Below are positions 34,366 through 44,076 of a stretch of DNA of 64,000 bases, piece by piece. Positions within the stretch are counted from its first letter, which is position 1. Each line of letters starts with the position of its first letter. The translations under genes and the position numbers were made by a program. The notes under the pieces were generated by a model, which did no database searches, was not told where the DNA came from, and saw only the letters and a list, made by a program, of their open reading frames with translations. The DNA comes from Chitinophagaceae bacterium (GTDB lineage: Bacteria; Bacteroidota; Bacteroidia; Chitinophagales; Chitinophagaceae): assembly GCA_023229465.1 (NCBI GenBank), contig JALNZE010000001.1, forward strand, positions 62,001 through 126,000, in the 5' to 3' direction.

Positions 34366-35871
34366 ATGCAAAAGAAAATTCAATCTGCCCTTATTTCCGT
34401 TTTTTATAAAGACGGCCTGGAACCTATTGCCAAAAAATTAGAAGAGCTGGGTATTACCATTTACTCAACCGGTGGCACACAAAAATTTCTGGAAGACCTC
34501 GGGGTTAACTGTGTTGCGGTAGAAAATTTAACTACTTATCCATCCATACTGGGAGGAAGGGTTAAAACATTACACCCCACGGTATTTGGCGGAATCTTAG
34601 GCAGAAGATATGAGCCGCAGGACCTGGTAGAAATGAAGCAATTTAATATTCCGGAGATCGACCTTGTGATGGTTGATCTTTATCCCTTTGAAGAAACCTT
34701 ACGCGCAACAACTGAAGAAAAACTAATCATCGAAAAAATAGATATCGGCGGTCCCGCAATGATACGTGCGGCAGCTAAAAATTTCAGGGACGTTACCGTT
34801 ATAGCAGCCAAAGATGATTATGCTGCGCTTGAAAAATTACTAACCAACCAGCAGGGCGAAACAACCCTCGATCAACGTAAAGCTTTTGCAGCCAAAGCTT
34901 TTGAAGTGGTTATGCAGTATGATATCGCTATCAGCAGCTATTTCAATCCGGGGCAGCAGCAGGTACTTCGTTACGGCGAAAATCCACACCAGCAAGCGGT
35001 TTTTCATGGCAACCTTACTGAATTGTTTAACCAGCTAAATGGCAAAGAACTTTCCTATAATAACCTGGTTGATGTAGACGCTGCTGTTCAGTTAATTAAA
35101 GAGTTTTCACCCTCAATAGCAGGCGATGATGACGTAGTATTTGCGATCATCAAACACACCAATGTATGCGGCATTGCTGCCCGCCGCTCTGTAAAGGAAA
35201 GCTGGGATGCGGCTTTGGCAGGCGATCCGGAAAGCGCTTTTGGCGGGGTATTGGTTTGTAATAAAGCCATTGATAAAGCTACCTCGCTTGCTATCAATGA
35301 AATATTTTTTGAGGTACTGATTGCACCTTCATTTGAAGCGGATGCTTTGGCAGTATTAAAAAGCAAAAAAAACAGGATATTACTTCAACTGACGGCTAAC
35401 AGTAAGGCGTTGAAAACGCCCTCCAGATCAATTTTAAATGGCGTATTAGAACAGGGTTCCGATATAGGCAATTACACCAAATGGGAAGAAGTTGGCGGCA
35501 GAGAAACCACCGAAGCTGAGAAAGCGGACCTGGTATTCGCTAACCTGGTTTGCAAACATTTAAAAAGTAATGCAATAGCCCTAATCAGGCATAAACAACT
35601 GGTTGGAAAAGGCTGTGGCCAAACAAGCCGTATTGATTCTTTACGCCAGGCTATTGAGAAAGCAAAACAATTTAATTTTGATCTGCATGGCGCCGTACTG
35701 GCTTCAGATGCTTTCTTTCCTTTTAATGATTGTGTGCAGATAGCACATGCTGCCGGAATTGAAGCATATATTCAGCCGGGAGGTTCTGTGAGAGACAAAG
35801 ACAGCATTGATTACACTGTTGAAAATAAACTGGCCATGGTTATGACAGGCATGCGTCATTTCAAACACTAG
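34366..35871 (+). CDS. purH: Bifunctional AICAR formyltransferase / IMP cyclohydrolase
   Basis: 501 residues, close to the usual length in this phylum. The N-terminal cyclohydrolase (MGS-like) domain shows ALISVFYKDGLEPIA, YSTGGTQKFL and GGRVKTLHPTVFGGIL. The AICARFT part has LRYGENPHQQAVF, KHTNVCGIA with the catalytic Lys-His, and LASDAFFPFNDCV. It carries out the last two steps of IMP synthesis in the cytoplasm. Followed after 12 bases by an EamA transporter, probably in the same transcript. Confidence 0.97.
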   Translation: MQKKIQSALISVFYKDGLEPIAKKLEELGITIYSTGGTQKFLEDLGVNCVAVENLTTYPSILGGRVKTLHPTVFGGILGRRYEPQDLVEMKQFNIPEIDLVMVDLYPFEETLRATTEEKLIIEKIDIGGPAMIRAAAKNFRDVTVIAAKDDYAALEKLLTNQQGETTLDQRKAFAAKAFEVVMQYDIAISSYFNPGQQQVLRYGENPHQQAVFHGNLTELFNQLNGKELSYNNLVDVDAAVQLIKEFSPSIAGDDDVVFAIIKHTNVCGIAARRSVKESWDAALAGDPESAFGGVLVCNKAIDKATSLAINEIFFEVLIAPSFEADALAVLKSKKNRILLQLTANSKALKTPSRSILNGVLEQGSDIGNYTKWEEVGGRETTEAEKADLVFANLVCKHLKSNAIALIRHKQLVGKGCGQTSRIDSLRQAIEKAKQFNFDLHGAVLASDAFFPFNDCVQIAHAAGIEAYIQPGGSVRDKDSIDYTVENKLAMVMTGMRHFKH

Positions 35872-35883
35872 TAATAGAAAATA

Positions 35884-36810
35884 TTGACAACTAAACAGAA
35901 AGCATATCTCGCCTTAAGTGCAACCAGTATTGTATGGGGTACCACCTGGGTAGCCAGTAAGATTGGCGTTCAAAAAGCGCCGGCTCTTGAAGTGGCAAGT
36001 ATCCGTCAATTCGTTGCAGGCATCATTTACGTACTTTTCTTTTTCTTGGTTAAAAAATTACCAATACCTACACTTAAACAAATGGGATGGTTAACCATCA
36101 TGGGCATACTCATGTTTGTTTCTTCCAATGGCGTTGCTACTATGGCATTGAAATATGTGACCAGTGGTTTAGCGGCGCTTATTGCGGCCTTATACCCGCT
36201 TTGTGTGGTACTGATTGAAATGATATTTTTTAAAAATAAAAATATCAATCTCCTCACCTTCTCCGGAATACTTATTGGCATAGGGGGCATAGGCGTAGTA
36301 TTTTACGATAATGCCTTCCACAATCATACAGAAGGTTTTGGTTGGGGTATCTTTTTATCACTCATTGCAATGATTACCTGGAGCGTTGCCACTATTTTCA
36401 TTGCCAGAAAAAAAGCTGTCATTAATCCATACTATGCAACCGGCTGGCAAATGTTAATCAGCTCAGTCATCCTTTTTGGGATGGTATTGATTTCAGGGGA
36501 CCATATTCCTCTCTCAAAGATTCCGGCAGAAACATGGGGTGCATTGGCCTATTTAATTATTGCGGGTTCTATTTTTACTTTTGTGGCATTTATCTACTCA
36601 ATGAAGCACCTGGAACCTTCAATAGCCTCATTATATGCCTACATCAATCCAATAGTAGCTGTACTGGTTGGTTCATTAGTTGCGAATGAAAAACTAACCT
36701 TCAACATTCTTGCCGGCTCAGTAATAACCCTGGCAGGTGTATGGCTTGTAAATAAAAGTATGAAACAAAAAAAAGGGCGTATGGAAATGTCGGATGCAGA
36801 CGCCATGTAA
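35884..36810 (+). CDS. EamA-family (DMT) metabolite transporter
   Basis: 308 residues, ten hydrophobic helices in two EamA repeats (first: LALSATSIVWGTTWVASKIGV; second: WGIFLSLIAMITWSVATIFIARKK). The start must be the TTG at 35884 (or the ATA before it), because TAA and TAG lie in frame immediately upstream at 35872-35877 and the next ATG is deep in the second helix. Substrate unknown; exporters of amino acids or nucleotides belong here. Linked to purH by a 12-base gap. Confidence 0.88.
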   Translation: MTTKQKAYLALSATSIVWGTTWVASKIGVQKAPALEVASIRQFVAGIIYVLFFFLVKKLPIPTLKQMGWLTIMGILMFVSSNGVATMALKYVTSGLAALIAALYPLCVVLIEMIFFKNKNINLLTFSGILIGIGGIGVVFYDNAFHNHTEGFGWGIFLSLIAMITWSVATIFIARKKAVINPYYATGWQMLISSVILFGMVLISGDHIPLSKIPAETWGALAYLIIAGSIFTFVAFIYSMKHLEPSIASLYAYINPIVAVLVGSLVANEKLTFNILAGSVITLAGVWLVNKSMKQKKGRMEMSDADAM

Positions 36811-36859
36811 TGACCCCAATGCTATTGCCTGATTTATTGCGCCTCTTGTTGCCTGCCAT

Positions 36860-38245
36860 TCAGGATCGATTACCGTCTCTCCACATTTCATTAAAAGTTT
36901 TCTGACTAAAATCCAGGTCGCCCCTATGTGTGGTCCATCCTTTAAAAACCTTATTTACAACCCAGTTCTTCATTTTTCCATTACCCATATTCATCATAGT
37001 ACGGTTGAGGCAGGCTGTTTTCCATAGTTTCCAGGCAATACGTTCTGCCAATGAACTTGAGCCCTGCATTACCGCTTCGTGCCGATTATCCAATAATAGC
37101 TCATGTAGATTTATACGAACCGGACATACTTCTGTACAATTACCACATAAAGAAGAAGCATAACTCAAATGCTTATATTCATTCATGCCACTCAGGTAAG
37201 GGGTAATTACTTTACCAATCGGACCGCTATACGTTGTTTCATAAGCATGGCCCCCAATATTTTTATATACAGGGCAGGCATTTAAACAGGCGCCACAACG
37301 GATACAGTACAAAGCCTCTCTTGCTGTAGTATTGGCCAGAAGATTGGTACGGCCATTATCCAGTAATATCACATACATTTCTTCGGGGCCATCGGTTTCA
37401 TTGGCCTGGCGCGGACCTGAAACAATCGTATTATATACGGTAATTTTTTGACCGGTGCCATAGGTTGCCAGTAATGGCCAGAATAAAGAAAGATCTTCCA
37501 TTGAGGGAATCATTTTTTCAATCCCTACCACTACAATATGTGTTTTAGGCCAGGAGCAACTAAGTCTTGCATTTCCCTCATTTTCCGTAACGGCAATTCC
37601 TCCCACATCGGCAATAATAAAATTAGCACCGGTAATACCCACCTCAGCTTCTACATATTTATCACGTAAAATTTTACGGGCCACTAATGTCAGCTCCTCA
37701 GGAGATAATCCCGAAGGTGTTCCCAGTTTATCTGCAAATAACCTGGCTACATCTTCCTTGCTCTTGTGCATGGCGGGGGTTACAATATGATAGGGCGCTT
37801 CCCCATCCAGTTGCTGAATATATTCACCAAGATCTGTTTCAACACTGTCTACCCCAATGGATGAAAGATACTGGTTAAGATGAATTTCTTCTGTAACCAT
37901 GCTCTTACTTTTCACCAGTGTTTTACAATCCTTTTCCTTACATATTTTACCAATTGCTTCCAAAGCCTCCTGCGCATTCTCTGCCCATATTACCCGGGCT
38001 CCGCGCGCAGTAATTTTCTGTTCAAATTCTTCGAGATATCTATCCAGGTGTTCAATCGCATCCCACTTCCGGTTCTTTGCTTTTTCACGGGCGAGCATCA
38101 CCTGGTTACCAAACTGTTGCTTGCCTTGCGGCACTACCGCATTGTACTTATTGATATTAAAATTAATCTTGCGCCTGTGCTCCAGGTCTGCCGCCTTAAT
38201 GGTACTCTTTGCAATAAAGGAAGCCGCACTATCTTTCCTACTCAT
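36860..38245 (-). CDS. lutB: LutB/LldF-type lactate-utilisation iron-sulfur protein
   Basis: 461 residues. The N-terminal LUD domain (KSKSMVTEEIHLNQYL, TGANFIIADVGGIAVTENEGNARL) is followed by two [4Fe-4S] motifs: Cys314/317/320/324 (CIRCGACLNACPVY) and Cys367/370/374 (CGNCTEVCP). LutB works with LutA and LutC to oxidise L-lactate to pyruvate, passing electrons to the respiratory chain. lutA and lutC are not beside it here, so it either partners with genes elsewhere or has another role. The DUF3109 gene is 65 bases upstream. Confidence 0.9.
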   Translation of the reverse strand: MSRKDSAASFIAKSTIKAADLEHRRKINFNINKYNAVVPQGKQQFGNQVMLAREKAKNRKWDAIEHLDRYLEEFEQKITARGARVIWAENAQEALEAIGKICKEKDCKTLVKSKSMVTEEIHLNQYLSSIGVDSVETDLGEYIQQLDGEAPYHIVTPAMHKSKEDVARLFADKLGTPSGLSPEELTLVARKILRDKYVEAEVGITGANFIIADVGGIAVTENEGNARLSCSWPKTHIVVVGIEKMIPSMEDLSLFWPLLATYGTGQKITVYNTIVSGPRQANETDGPEEMYVILLDNGRTNLLANTTAREALYCIRCGACLNACPVYKNIGGHAYETTYSGPIGKVITPYLSGMNEYKHLSYASSLCGNCTEVCPVRINLHELLLDNRHEAVMQGSSSLAERIAWKLWKTACLNRTMMNMGNGKMKNWVVNKVFKGWTTHRGDLDFSQKTFNEMWRDGNRS

Positions 38246-38310
38246 ACAATTAAGATTTGATCAGGTGTTTGTCAATTTTATGGATACCTCATTACTATTC
38301 AGTCTTCCGT

Positions 38311-38901
38311 TTATTCACTATTCAATTGAATATGTGCTGCTGTAGCAGCCAGTGTCTGGTAAAATTCTTCGCCATATTTTCTGATGAGTGAATCTTTCAG
38401 AAAAATATATACAGGCATCTTCAGTTTTTTACCCAAACTGCAGGCGGCCTGGCAAAGGTCCTCTCTTGGCTCATAATTTACATGTTCCACATCCGGGTCT
38501 CTTTTGCTTTTTTGAATTCGAATGGGGAAAAGATGACAGCTCAGGGGCTTTTGCCAGTCCAGTTTGCCATCAATAAAAGCCTGCTCAATGCTACATTTAA
38601 TAATACCCCATTTATCGCGGTACCCATACGCGCAAATCGCCCCGGCAATGGTGGGGGTTACCCAGCCAAATTCACGATCAAAAAGATATTTACCCTGACG
38701 TTCCACCTCTTTAATACCTTCTTCCGTCATATAAGGTTTGATCACCTCAAAGTATGTTTTCAGCTTTTCCAACTCCCATTTTTCCATGGGCGCGCCTGCA
38801 TCGCCGTCTTCGCAACAGCCTCCTTTACATTTGTTCAGATCACAAACAAACTGCTCCTCAATTACCTGGTCGCTGATCAATACATTGTCTATTGCTATCA
38901 T
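38311..38901 (-). CDS. DUF3109 cysteine-rich protein
   Basis: 196 residues from the ATG at 38901 (the family starts MIAIDNVLISDQVIEEQFVCDL); an upstream in-frame start adds ten residues of no family likeness. CDLNKCKGGCCEDGDAGAP is the cluster of cysteines that defines the family; others occur at AICAYGY, IKCSIEQAF, LSCHLFPIR and LCQAACSLG. The pattern resembles the YkgJ zinc/iron-chelating group, so a metal-binding role is likely, but no function is known. Located upstream of lutB on the same strand. Confidence 0.88.
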   Translation of the reverse strand: MIAIDNVLISDQVIEEQFVCDLNKCKGGCCEDGDAGAPMEKWELEKLKTYFEVIKPYMTEEGIKEVERQGKYLFDREFGWVTPTIAGAICAYGYRDKWGIIKCSIEQAFIDGKLDWQKPLSCHLFPIRIQKSKRDPDVEHVNYEPREDLCQAACSLGKKLKMPVYIFLKDSLIRKYGEEFYQTLAATAAHIQLNSE

Positions 38902-39000
38902 AGTTCCTGGTTCTCTTATTGATGGTTTCAAAGTTAACTTACTATCACAGTCATTTTTCGGAACCTGCTGTCAAATGCTTATCCCGGGTTTCAAAAAAAA

Positions 39001-39636
39001 TTAATCCCGCCATTTAAAGGTATTTACCAGGTGCCGCATATCCTCCAGTAAAAAAGAATTCACAATACCCAATGAATCGGCGTTTGGCGCAGCATTAAAA
39101 TACAGGGCGCCCCGGAGAAAATGTTTGGTAGAATCACTTAAAAAAAACTGGCTGGCAGTTGCCACATCTCCACCAACAGTAAAGAATACCCCATGTACCC
39201 CATTTGCCGTGGCAATAGCGGTATCTTCAATTGAATAGGCCTTTGAAGTATGCTTCCCTGTTAAATCAAAGGATTGTTTTACCAGTGTATCAAATTTATT
39301 TTTACCGATCGCTTTATAGCTCACATAAATCCTTCCGCTAAACTGTGGAAAATCAATATTGATCCACCAGGGATTTTCAGTAGTCTCCCCAAAAAAAGTA
39401 CTGTCCTTTACTACCTGCGCATATACTGGAAATTCAAAAGAATAGGGATATCCTTCCTGGTTAAATACCTGGTATTTTTTTTCCGGAAAAGGAATGGAAT
39501 AATACCCTTTAGGCTTAGGAGTATAACTGCTGTTGCAGGCAAAGAACATGGTACAAAGACTAAAGGCAATCGCTGTAACTACCCACAAAGAATTAAGCCT
39601 GCACTTAAATAACAAGGAACTTTCTTTCTTACTCAT
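39001..39636 (-). CDS. gldD: Gliding-motility lipoprotein GldD
   Basis: 211 residues. The N-terminus has a hydrophobic segment ending in a lipobox-like FFACNSS, then the GldD hallmark YTPKPKGYYSIPFPEKKYQVF. It is one of the lipoproteins needed for gliding in Flavobacterium, and is now usually considered part of the machinery linked to type IX secretion. It overlaps gldE by 4 bases, the standard gldE-gldD pairing. Confidence 0.92.
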   Translation of the reverse strand: MSKKESSLLFKCRLNSLWVVTAIAFSLCTMFFACNSSYTPKPKGYYSIPFPEKKYQVFNQEGYPYSFEFPVYAQVVKDSTFFGETTENPWWINIDFPQFSGRIYVSYKAIGKNKFDTLVKQSFDLTGKHTSKAYSIEDTAIATANGVHGVFFTVGGDVATASQFFLSDSTKHFLRGALYFNAAPNADSLGIVNSFLLEDMRHLVNTFKWRD

Positions 39637-40976
39637 ATTGCTGACTTTGGCTTAATTGTAACCTTAATTTTTTGTATGCGGTTTTTAGTTACTTCCAATA
39701 CAGTAAATTCAAAGTTACCTGTATTCAAAATTTTTTCGGTTTGTGGAATTTCGCCAGCCAGTTCCAATACCAGTCCGGCCAATGAATCGCTCTCTCCCTT
39801 TACCCGGTCGAAGCTGTCTTTGGGCAGATCCATAATTTTACAAACATCATTGATCATGAAGCGACCTTCAAAAATATAATTGTACTCATCCACTTTTTTG
39901 TACCCGGTTTCTTCTTCATCAAACTCATCTTTTATTTCACCAATCACTTCTTCCAGTATATCCTCCAGGGTTACTATACCGCTGGTTCCACCAAACTCAT
40001 CAACCACTATGGCAAAGTGTATGCGCCTGGATTGAAATTCTTTGAGCAGGTCCTCAATAAATTTTTGTTCATGCACAAAGAAAGGCTGACGCATTAATCC
40101 ATGCCAGTTAAAGTTATCTGGTTCATTTAAAAAAACAATCAGGTCCTTTGTATGTATTATTCCCGCCACATTATCAAGGTCGTCTTTGTATACAGGCAAA
40201 CGGCTGTAATGTAAATCTCTTACGGTAGCAATCAATTCCCCAAATGATATATTATGATCTATTCCATGAACATCAACCCTTGTTTGCATGATCTGTTTAA
40301 CGGTGATATTCCGAAACTTGACAATTCCCTTTAAAATATTTTTTTCATTCTCTGAAGCAGTGAGTTTAGTTGTCAGGTCAATTGCATGGTCCAGTTCTTC
40401 TAAACTATACGAGCCATTGGGCCGGTTGGCCAATTTCTTTTCAATAATGTTGGAATATTTTACCAGGCGTTTACTTAACCCGGCACAGGCATAGGATATA
40501 GCCTGAACAATACCTCCAAAGTCTTTGGCAAATCGCACATTATTCTGGGTGGCCAGCACTTTAGGCATAACCTCACCAAACAAAACCAATAAAAACGAAA
40601 CAGCGATTACTTTAATTACAAACTCAACCCATACCGCATCAAACTGTTCAAAGTTGAACATGTTATCAATCAATAAATTTGAAATGATGATGATGGATAT
40701 ATTAATAAAACTGTTTGCGATTAACAAAGAGGCAAGCAGCAATTTGGGCTCTTCCAGCAGGTCTACTATGCGTTTATAAGGCGGCTGTTGCTTTGCTTTC
40801 AATACATTAATATCCTTGTAAGTAAGAGAGAAAAAAGCAACTTCCGAACCCGACAAAACAAATGAAAGAAATAGTAAAATAAATAAGACTACTACCAAAG
40901 CCGTAGTACCCTGTGCCGGAATGGCTGATAATAAAGCAGGGCCAGTCAATAGCTGTAAAACCGGGTGATAATCCAA
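39633..40976 (-). CDS. gldE: GldE, CNNM/CorC-type membrane protein with CBS domains
   Basis: 447 residues. The start is TTG at 40976: an in-frame TAA lies about 60 bases upstream with no ATG between, and family proteins start at this point. A DUF21/CNNM membrane part (LFLSFVLSGSEVAFFSLTYKDINVLK) is followed by a CBS pair (KQIMQTRVDVHGID, DNVAGIIHTKDLIVFL, FAIVVDEFGGTSGIVTLEDILEEVIGEI) and a C-terminal CorC/HlyC domain. GldE supports gliding and lies upstream of gldD with a 4-base overlap. Confidence 0.9.
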   Translation of the reverse strand: MDYHPVLQLLTGPALLSAIPAQGTTALVVVLFILLFLSFVLSGSEVAFFSLTYKDINVLKAKQQPPYKRIVDLLEEPKLLLASLLIANSFINISIIIISNLLIDNMFNFEQFDAVWVEFVIKVIAVSFLLVLFGEVMPKVLATQNNVRFAKDFGGIVQAISYACAGLSKRLVKYSNIIEKKLANRPNGSYSLEELDHAIDLTTKLTASENEKNILKGIVKFRNITVKQIMQTRVDVHGIDHNISFGELIATVRDLHYSRLPVYKDDLDNVAGIIHTKDLIVFLNEPDNFNWHGLMRQPFFVHEQKFIEDLLKEFQSRRIHFAIVVDEFGGTSGIVTLEDILEEVIGEIKDEFDEEETGYKKVDEYNYIFEGRFMINDVCKIMDLPKDSFDRVKGESDSLAGLVLELAGEIPQTEKILNTGNFEFTVLEVTKNRIQKIKVTIKPKSAI

Positions 40977-41069
40977 AGCAAGTTTTTTAATTGAGAGATC
41001 AGATGCATCCGATAGCGTATTTCCCGGATTATCTGTTTATACAAAAGTATGGTTTCTGTTCGTGTAAGA

Positions 41070-41501
41070 TCAGAATGGTAAAGTTTCTCCGGAATCGCCT
41101 AATGGTGGTATATCATCAGTTGTATATCCATCAGGTGCATCACCTGTACCATGGCCACCATGCCCCTCACCCTTCTTATCTAACATAATCAGGTTATCGC
41201 CCACTACTTCAGTAGCAAATTTTTTATTGCCTTCTTTATCTTCCCAACTGCGGGTACGTAACCGGCCCTCCACATAAATCAGGCTGCCTTTATGAAGGTA
41301 TTTCTGCGCCAGCTCAGCCAAACCCCTCCATAACACAACCGTATGCCATTCCGTTTGCGATACCAGTTTCCCCGTCCTGTCTTTATAGGTTTCAGTAGTA
41401 GCCAATGGAAACTTTGCTACCGCAATATTTCCTTCGAGGTGCTGCACGTCAGGATCTTTTCCTAAATTGCCAATCAGCATTACTCTGTTAACTCCTCTCA
41501 T
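41070..41501 (-). CDS. ssb: Single-stranded DNA-binding protein
   Basis: 143 residues. The OB fold opens with GVNRVMLIGNLGKDPDVQHLEGN and contains TEWHTVVLWRGLAELAQKYLHKGSLIYVEGRLRTRSWEDKEG. A flexible Gly/Asp-rich tail ends in GETLPF, the protein-interaction tip. It sits between mutY and gldE, all on the minus strand, a conserved order in Bacteroidota. Confidence 0.96.
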   Translation of the reverse strand: MRGVNRVMLIGNLGKDPDVQHLEGNIAVAKFPLATTETYKDRTGKLVSQTEWHTVVLWRGLAELAQKYLHKGSLIYVEGRLRTRSWEDKEGNKKFATEVVGDNLIMLDKKGEGHGGHGTGDAPDGYTTDDIPPLGDSGETLPF

Positions 41502-41597
41502 AGAATAGATTTTTAGGTTGACGCGGTTTGAATCTCTCTTAAAAATAACTTTTTTTAATAAATAAAAGAATAGCTGCTTAAAATTTAGCTGAACCTT

Positions 41598-42659
41598 TTA
41601 TTTTCTAAACCCGGTTTCAAGGTACTGAGTGATAAACTTAGGAAAAGGAAGCCTGCGCAGGCTATTTAGCGGCTGCCATTGGTATTTTTGCAGGAAAGCC
41701 GGTATGCTTTTTAAATGAATCTGTATAAACTGCCCTTTAATCTGCTGATGGGTTAACTGCTGAACACCTACGGGTGATACCTGGGATACAGAAGCTTTCT
41801 GAATGCCTAATTGCTCCTTCAGCCAAACAGTAACCATGGCTTCATCCCAGTTTACCAACTCATCGGTTTCCAGCAAATAAAACTCGTAAAGGTTTTGCCA
41901 GATATCTTTGGCTTTTCGCTGGTGAACGAGGAGTTTACCTTCATGCTCAAATAAAAAGTAATAAAACCACCTATGCTTTCGAAGTAGGGTTTTTTCTTTT
42001 ATGGGTAGTTGGTTTACTTTCCCCTCCCCAAAGGCTGTACAATTTTTTAGCAGGGGGCAAGTACTGCAAACGGGTGCAAATGGTTTGCATACGGTGGCTC
42101 CAAAATCCATAATAGCCTGGTTAAAGATACCGGGATCTTTTTTTGACAGTACCTGGGTAGCCAATTCAGTAAACAGTTGTTTCCCTTTAGTTGAATCGAT
42201 TGGTTCAGCCATTCCAAAAAAACGCGACAACACCCTGAATACATTTCCATCCACCACGGCATAGGGTAAATTATAGGCGAAGGAGGCTATGGCAGCAGCG
42301 GTATATGGACCAACTCCCTTTAAAGCAAGAATGGCTTCGTAGTTATCCGGAAATTTTCCATTTTGCGCTGAATTAATCTGCCGGGCAGTAAATAATAGGT
42401 TTTTACACCGGTTATAATAGCCCAGCCCTTCCCATAATTTAAACACTTCCTGATCGCTGGCTCCGGCTAATTTCTGTATGCTGGGGTATTTTCTGATAAA
42501 ACGATTGTAATATGCCCAACCTTGCGATACCCTGGTTTGCTGAAGTATTACCTCACTCAGCCAGATTTTATAGGGATCTTTCTCCCCTTTCCATGGCATT
42601 TCCCGGGTATTTGTTTGCTTATGCCAGTTCAAGAGGGTATTGGAAAAATATTTTTTCAT
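41598..42659 (-). CDS. mutY: A/G-specific adenine glycosylase
   Basis: 353 residues from the ATG at 42659 (a TTG four codons upstream is less likely). The catalytic Glu36 lies in WLSEVILQQTRV. The helix-hairpin-helix is LKGVGPYTAAAIASFAY, with the catalytic Asp in AVVDGNVFRVLSRF. The iron-sulfur loop is C-X6-C-X2-C-X5-C (CKPFAPVCSTCPLLKNC). A C-terminal NUDIX-like domain recognises 8-oxoguanine. It removes adenine mispaired with 8-oxoG. Confidence 0.95.
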   Translation of the reverse strand: MKKYFSNTLLNWHKQTNTREMPWKGEKDPYKIWLSEVILQQTRVSQGWAYYNRFIRKYPSIQKLAGASDQEVFKLWEGLGYYNRCKNLLFTARQINSAQNGKFPDNYEAILALKGVGPYTAAAIASFAYNLPYAVVDGNVFRVLSRFFGMAEPIDSTKGKQLFTELATQVLSKKDPGIFNQAIMDFGATVCKPFAPVCSTCPLLKNCTAFGEGKVNQLPIKEKTLLRKHRWFYYFLFEHEGKLLVHQRKAKDIWQNLYEFYLLETDELVNWDEAMVTVWLKEQLGIQKASVSQVSPVGVQQLTHQQIKGQFIQIHLKSIPAFLQKYQWQPLNSLRRLPFPKFITQYLETGFRK

Positions 42660-42819
42660 CGGTTTGGGCAAATATTCGATAAAAGAACAGCAAATCGTAC
42701 TTATTGGTTGGTTATTTCACGAAGAAAATAAAATAGCTATATGTCGGATATAAAAAGGTTACCAGATTGAACCATTTATTTATCAATAAGTAACGTCTAT
42801 AAAATTTACACTATCTTTC

Positions 42820-42851
42820 TTGCATTATTCATTTTTTTTAGCTTATTTTAA
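42820..42851 (+). promoter_or_regulatory. Candidate HU-gene promoter
   Basis: TTG at 42820-42822 and TATTTTAA at 42844-42851 (one mismatch to TAnnTTTG) are 21 bases apart, 30 bases before the HU start codon. Confidence 0.35.
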
Positions 42852-42881
42852 TGCCTAATACCCTTTATAAAAATCTATAAA

Positions 42882-43172
42882 ATGAGAAAATCAGATCTCA
42901 TCAATCAAATTTCAGACAAAACAGGTATTCCCAAAGTAGATGTATTGGTTACTTTGGAAACCATGTTTAAAGAAGTTAAAGAGAGCCTCTCAAACGGCCA
43001 AAACATATACATACGCGGGTTTGGCAGCTTTATTACCAAGAAAAGAGCGGCAAAAATTGGCCGTAATATTAAAAAGAATGTGGCAGTGGAAATTCCGGAA
43101 CATTTTATTCCGGCATTTAAACCCGCAAAAGAATTTGTGAGCGAAGTAAAAAGCAAACGCAAGCCTGGCTAA
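42882..43172 (+). CDS. HU-family DNA-binding protein
   Basis: 96 residues with the HU/IHF fold. RKSDLINQISDKTGIPKVDVLVTLETMF is the helical body. IRGFGSFITKKRAAKIGRNIKKN is the beta-arm entry, with GFGSF and the R-x-x-R-N-x-x signature, and IPAFKPAKEFVSEVK ends the protein. A nucleoid architectural protein. Followed by the TPR gene after 21 bases. Confidence 0.95.
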   Translation: MRKSDLINQISDKTGIPKVDVLVTLETMFKEVKESLSNGQNIYIRGFGSFITKKRAAKIGRNIKKNVAVEIPEHFIPAFKPAKEFVSEVKSKRKPG

Positions 43173-43193
43173 CTTTGCCAAAAGCGTTACTAA

Positions 43194-44042
43194 GTGAAAA
43201 AACAGCAGGTTTTATTGATTTCCGGTGCCCTGGCACTGATGATTGGATTATACTTTTTGGGTAAAACCACCCCTCCTCCAAAAGCTGCCCAACCCAATAA
43301 TGCGCAGCAATCTACTGAGCATCAAGCAATTGCATTTGACGACCTTTTATTAAAAGCCAAGCAAAAAATAAGTCCGGATCAGGTTCAGCGTCTGTTGAAA
43401 CTAGAAAATTCGGTAACCAGGGGCAATGTAAAAGACCAGCAAATACACGTATATCATCAATTGGCCCGATTCTGGGCTGATTCTGCACATCTTTTCGAAC
43501 CCTATGCATTTTACACCGGGGAAGCCGCGAAGTTGGAAAATTCTGAAAAAAGCCTCACCTTTGCCGCCCGCCTGTTCTTAGATAACCTAATTACAGAGAG
43601 TCAGCCGGCCATGCAAAACTGGTTAGCTACTAATGCGAAAGTTCTTTTTGAAAAAGCATTAGCCATTAACCCGGTGAATGATTCCAGCAAAATAGGCCTT
43701 GGTGCCTGCTACCTGTTCGGAAACATTTCAGACAATCCAATGCAGGGCCTGTTACCCATCAGGGAGATTGCACAAAAGGACCCGGGCAATGTGTATGCGC
43801 AGATGATTTTAGGACTTGGCGGGAAGAGAAGCGGACAATTTGATAAGGCCATTGAAAGATTTCTGGTGGTAGTACAAAAACAACCGGATAATATTGAAGC
43901 GGTTTTTAACCTTGCGGAATGTTATGAATCAAAAGGTGATAAAGCCAATGCGGTAAAGTGGTATGAAGTAGTAAAAAAGCTGGTAAAAGTACCCGAAGCT
44001 CAAATAGAACTGGATAAGCGGATTACAGAATTGAAAAAATAA
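43194..44042 (+). CDS. Membrane-anchored TPR protein
   Basis: 282 residues from GTG 43194. One N-terminal helix (VLLISGALALMIGLYFLG) anchors the protein, followed by a Pro/Gln-rich linker and TPR-like repeats, the clearest being DPGNVYAQMILGLGGKRSGQFDKAIERF and QPDNIEAVFNLAECYESKGDKANAVKWYEVV. The repeats probably face the periplasm and mediate protein contacts; no specific partner is known. Its place between HU and the small basic protein is typical for this phylum. Confidence 0.82.
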   Translation: MKKQQVLLISGALALMIGLYFLGKTTPPPKAAQPNNAQQSTEHQAIAFDDLLLKAKQKISPDQVQRLLKLENSVTRGNVKDQQIHVYHQLARFWADSAHLFEPYAFYTGEAAKLENSEKSLTFAARLFLDNLITESQPAMQNWLATNAKVLFEKALAINPVNDSSKIGLGACYLFGNISDNPMQGLLPIREIAQKDPGNVYAQMILGLGGKRSGQFDKAIERFLVVVQKQPDNIEAVFNLAECYESKGDKANAVKWYEVVKKLVKVPEAQIELDKRITELKK

Positions 44043-44076
44043 ATCTATTAATTAACAACATAAAATTACTTAGTGT

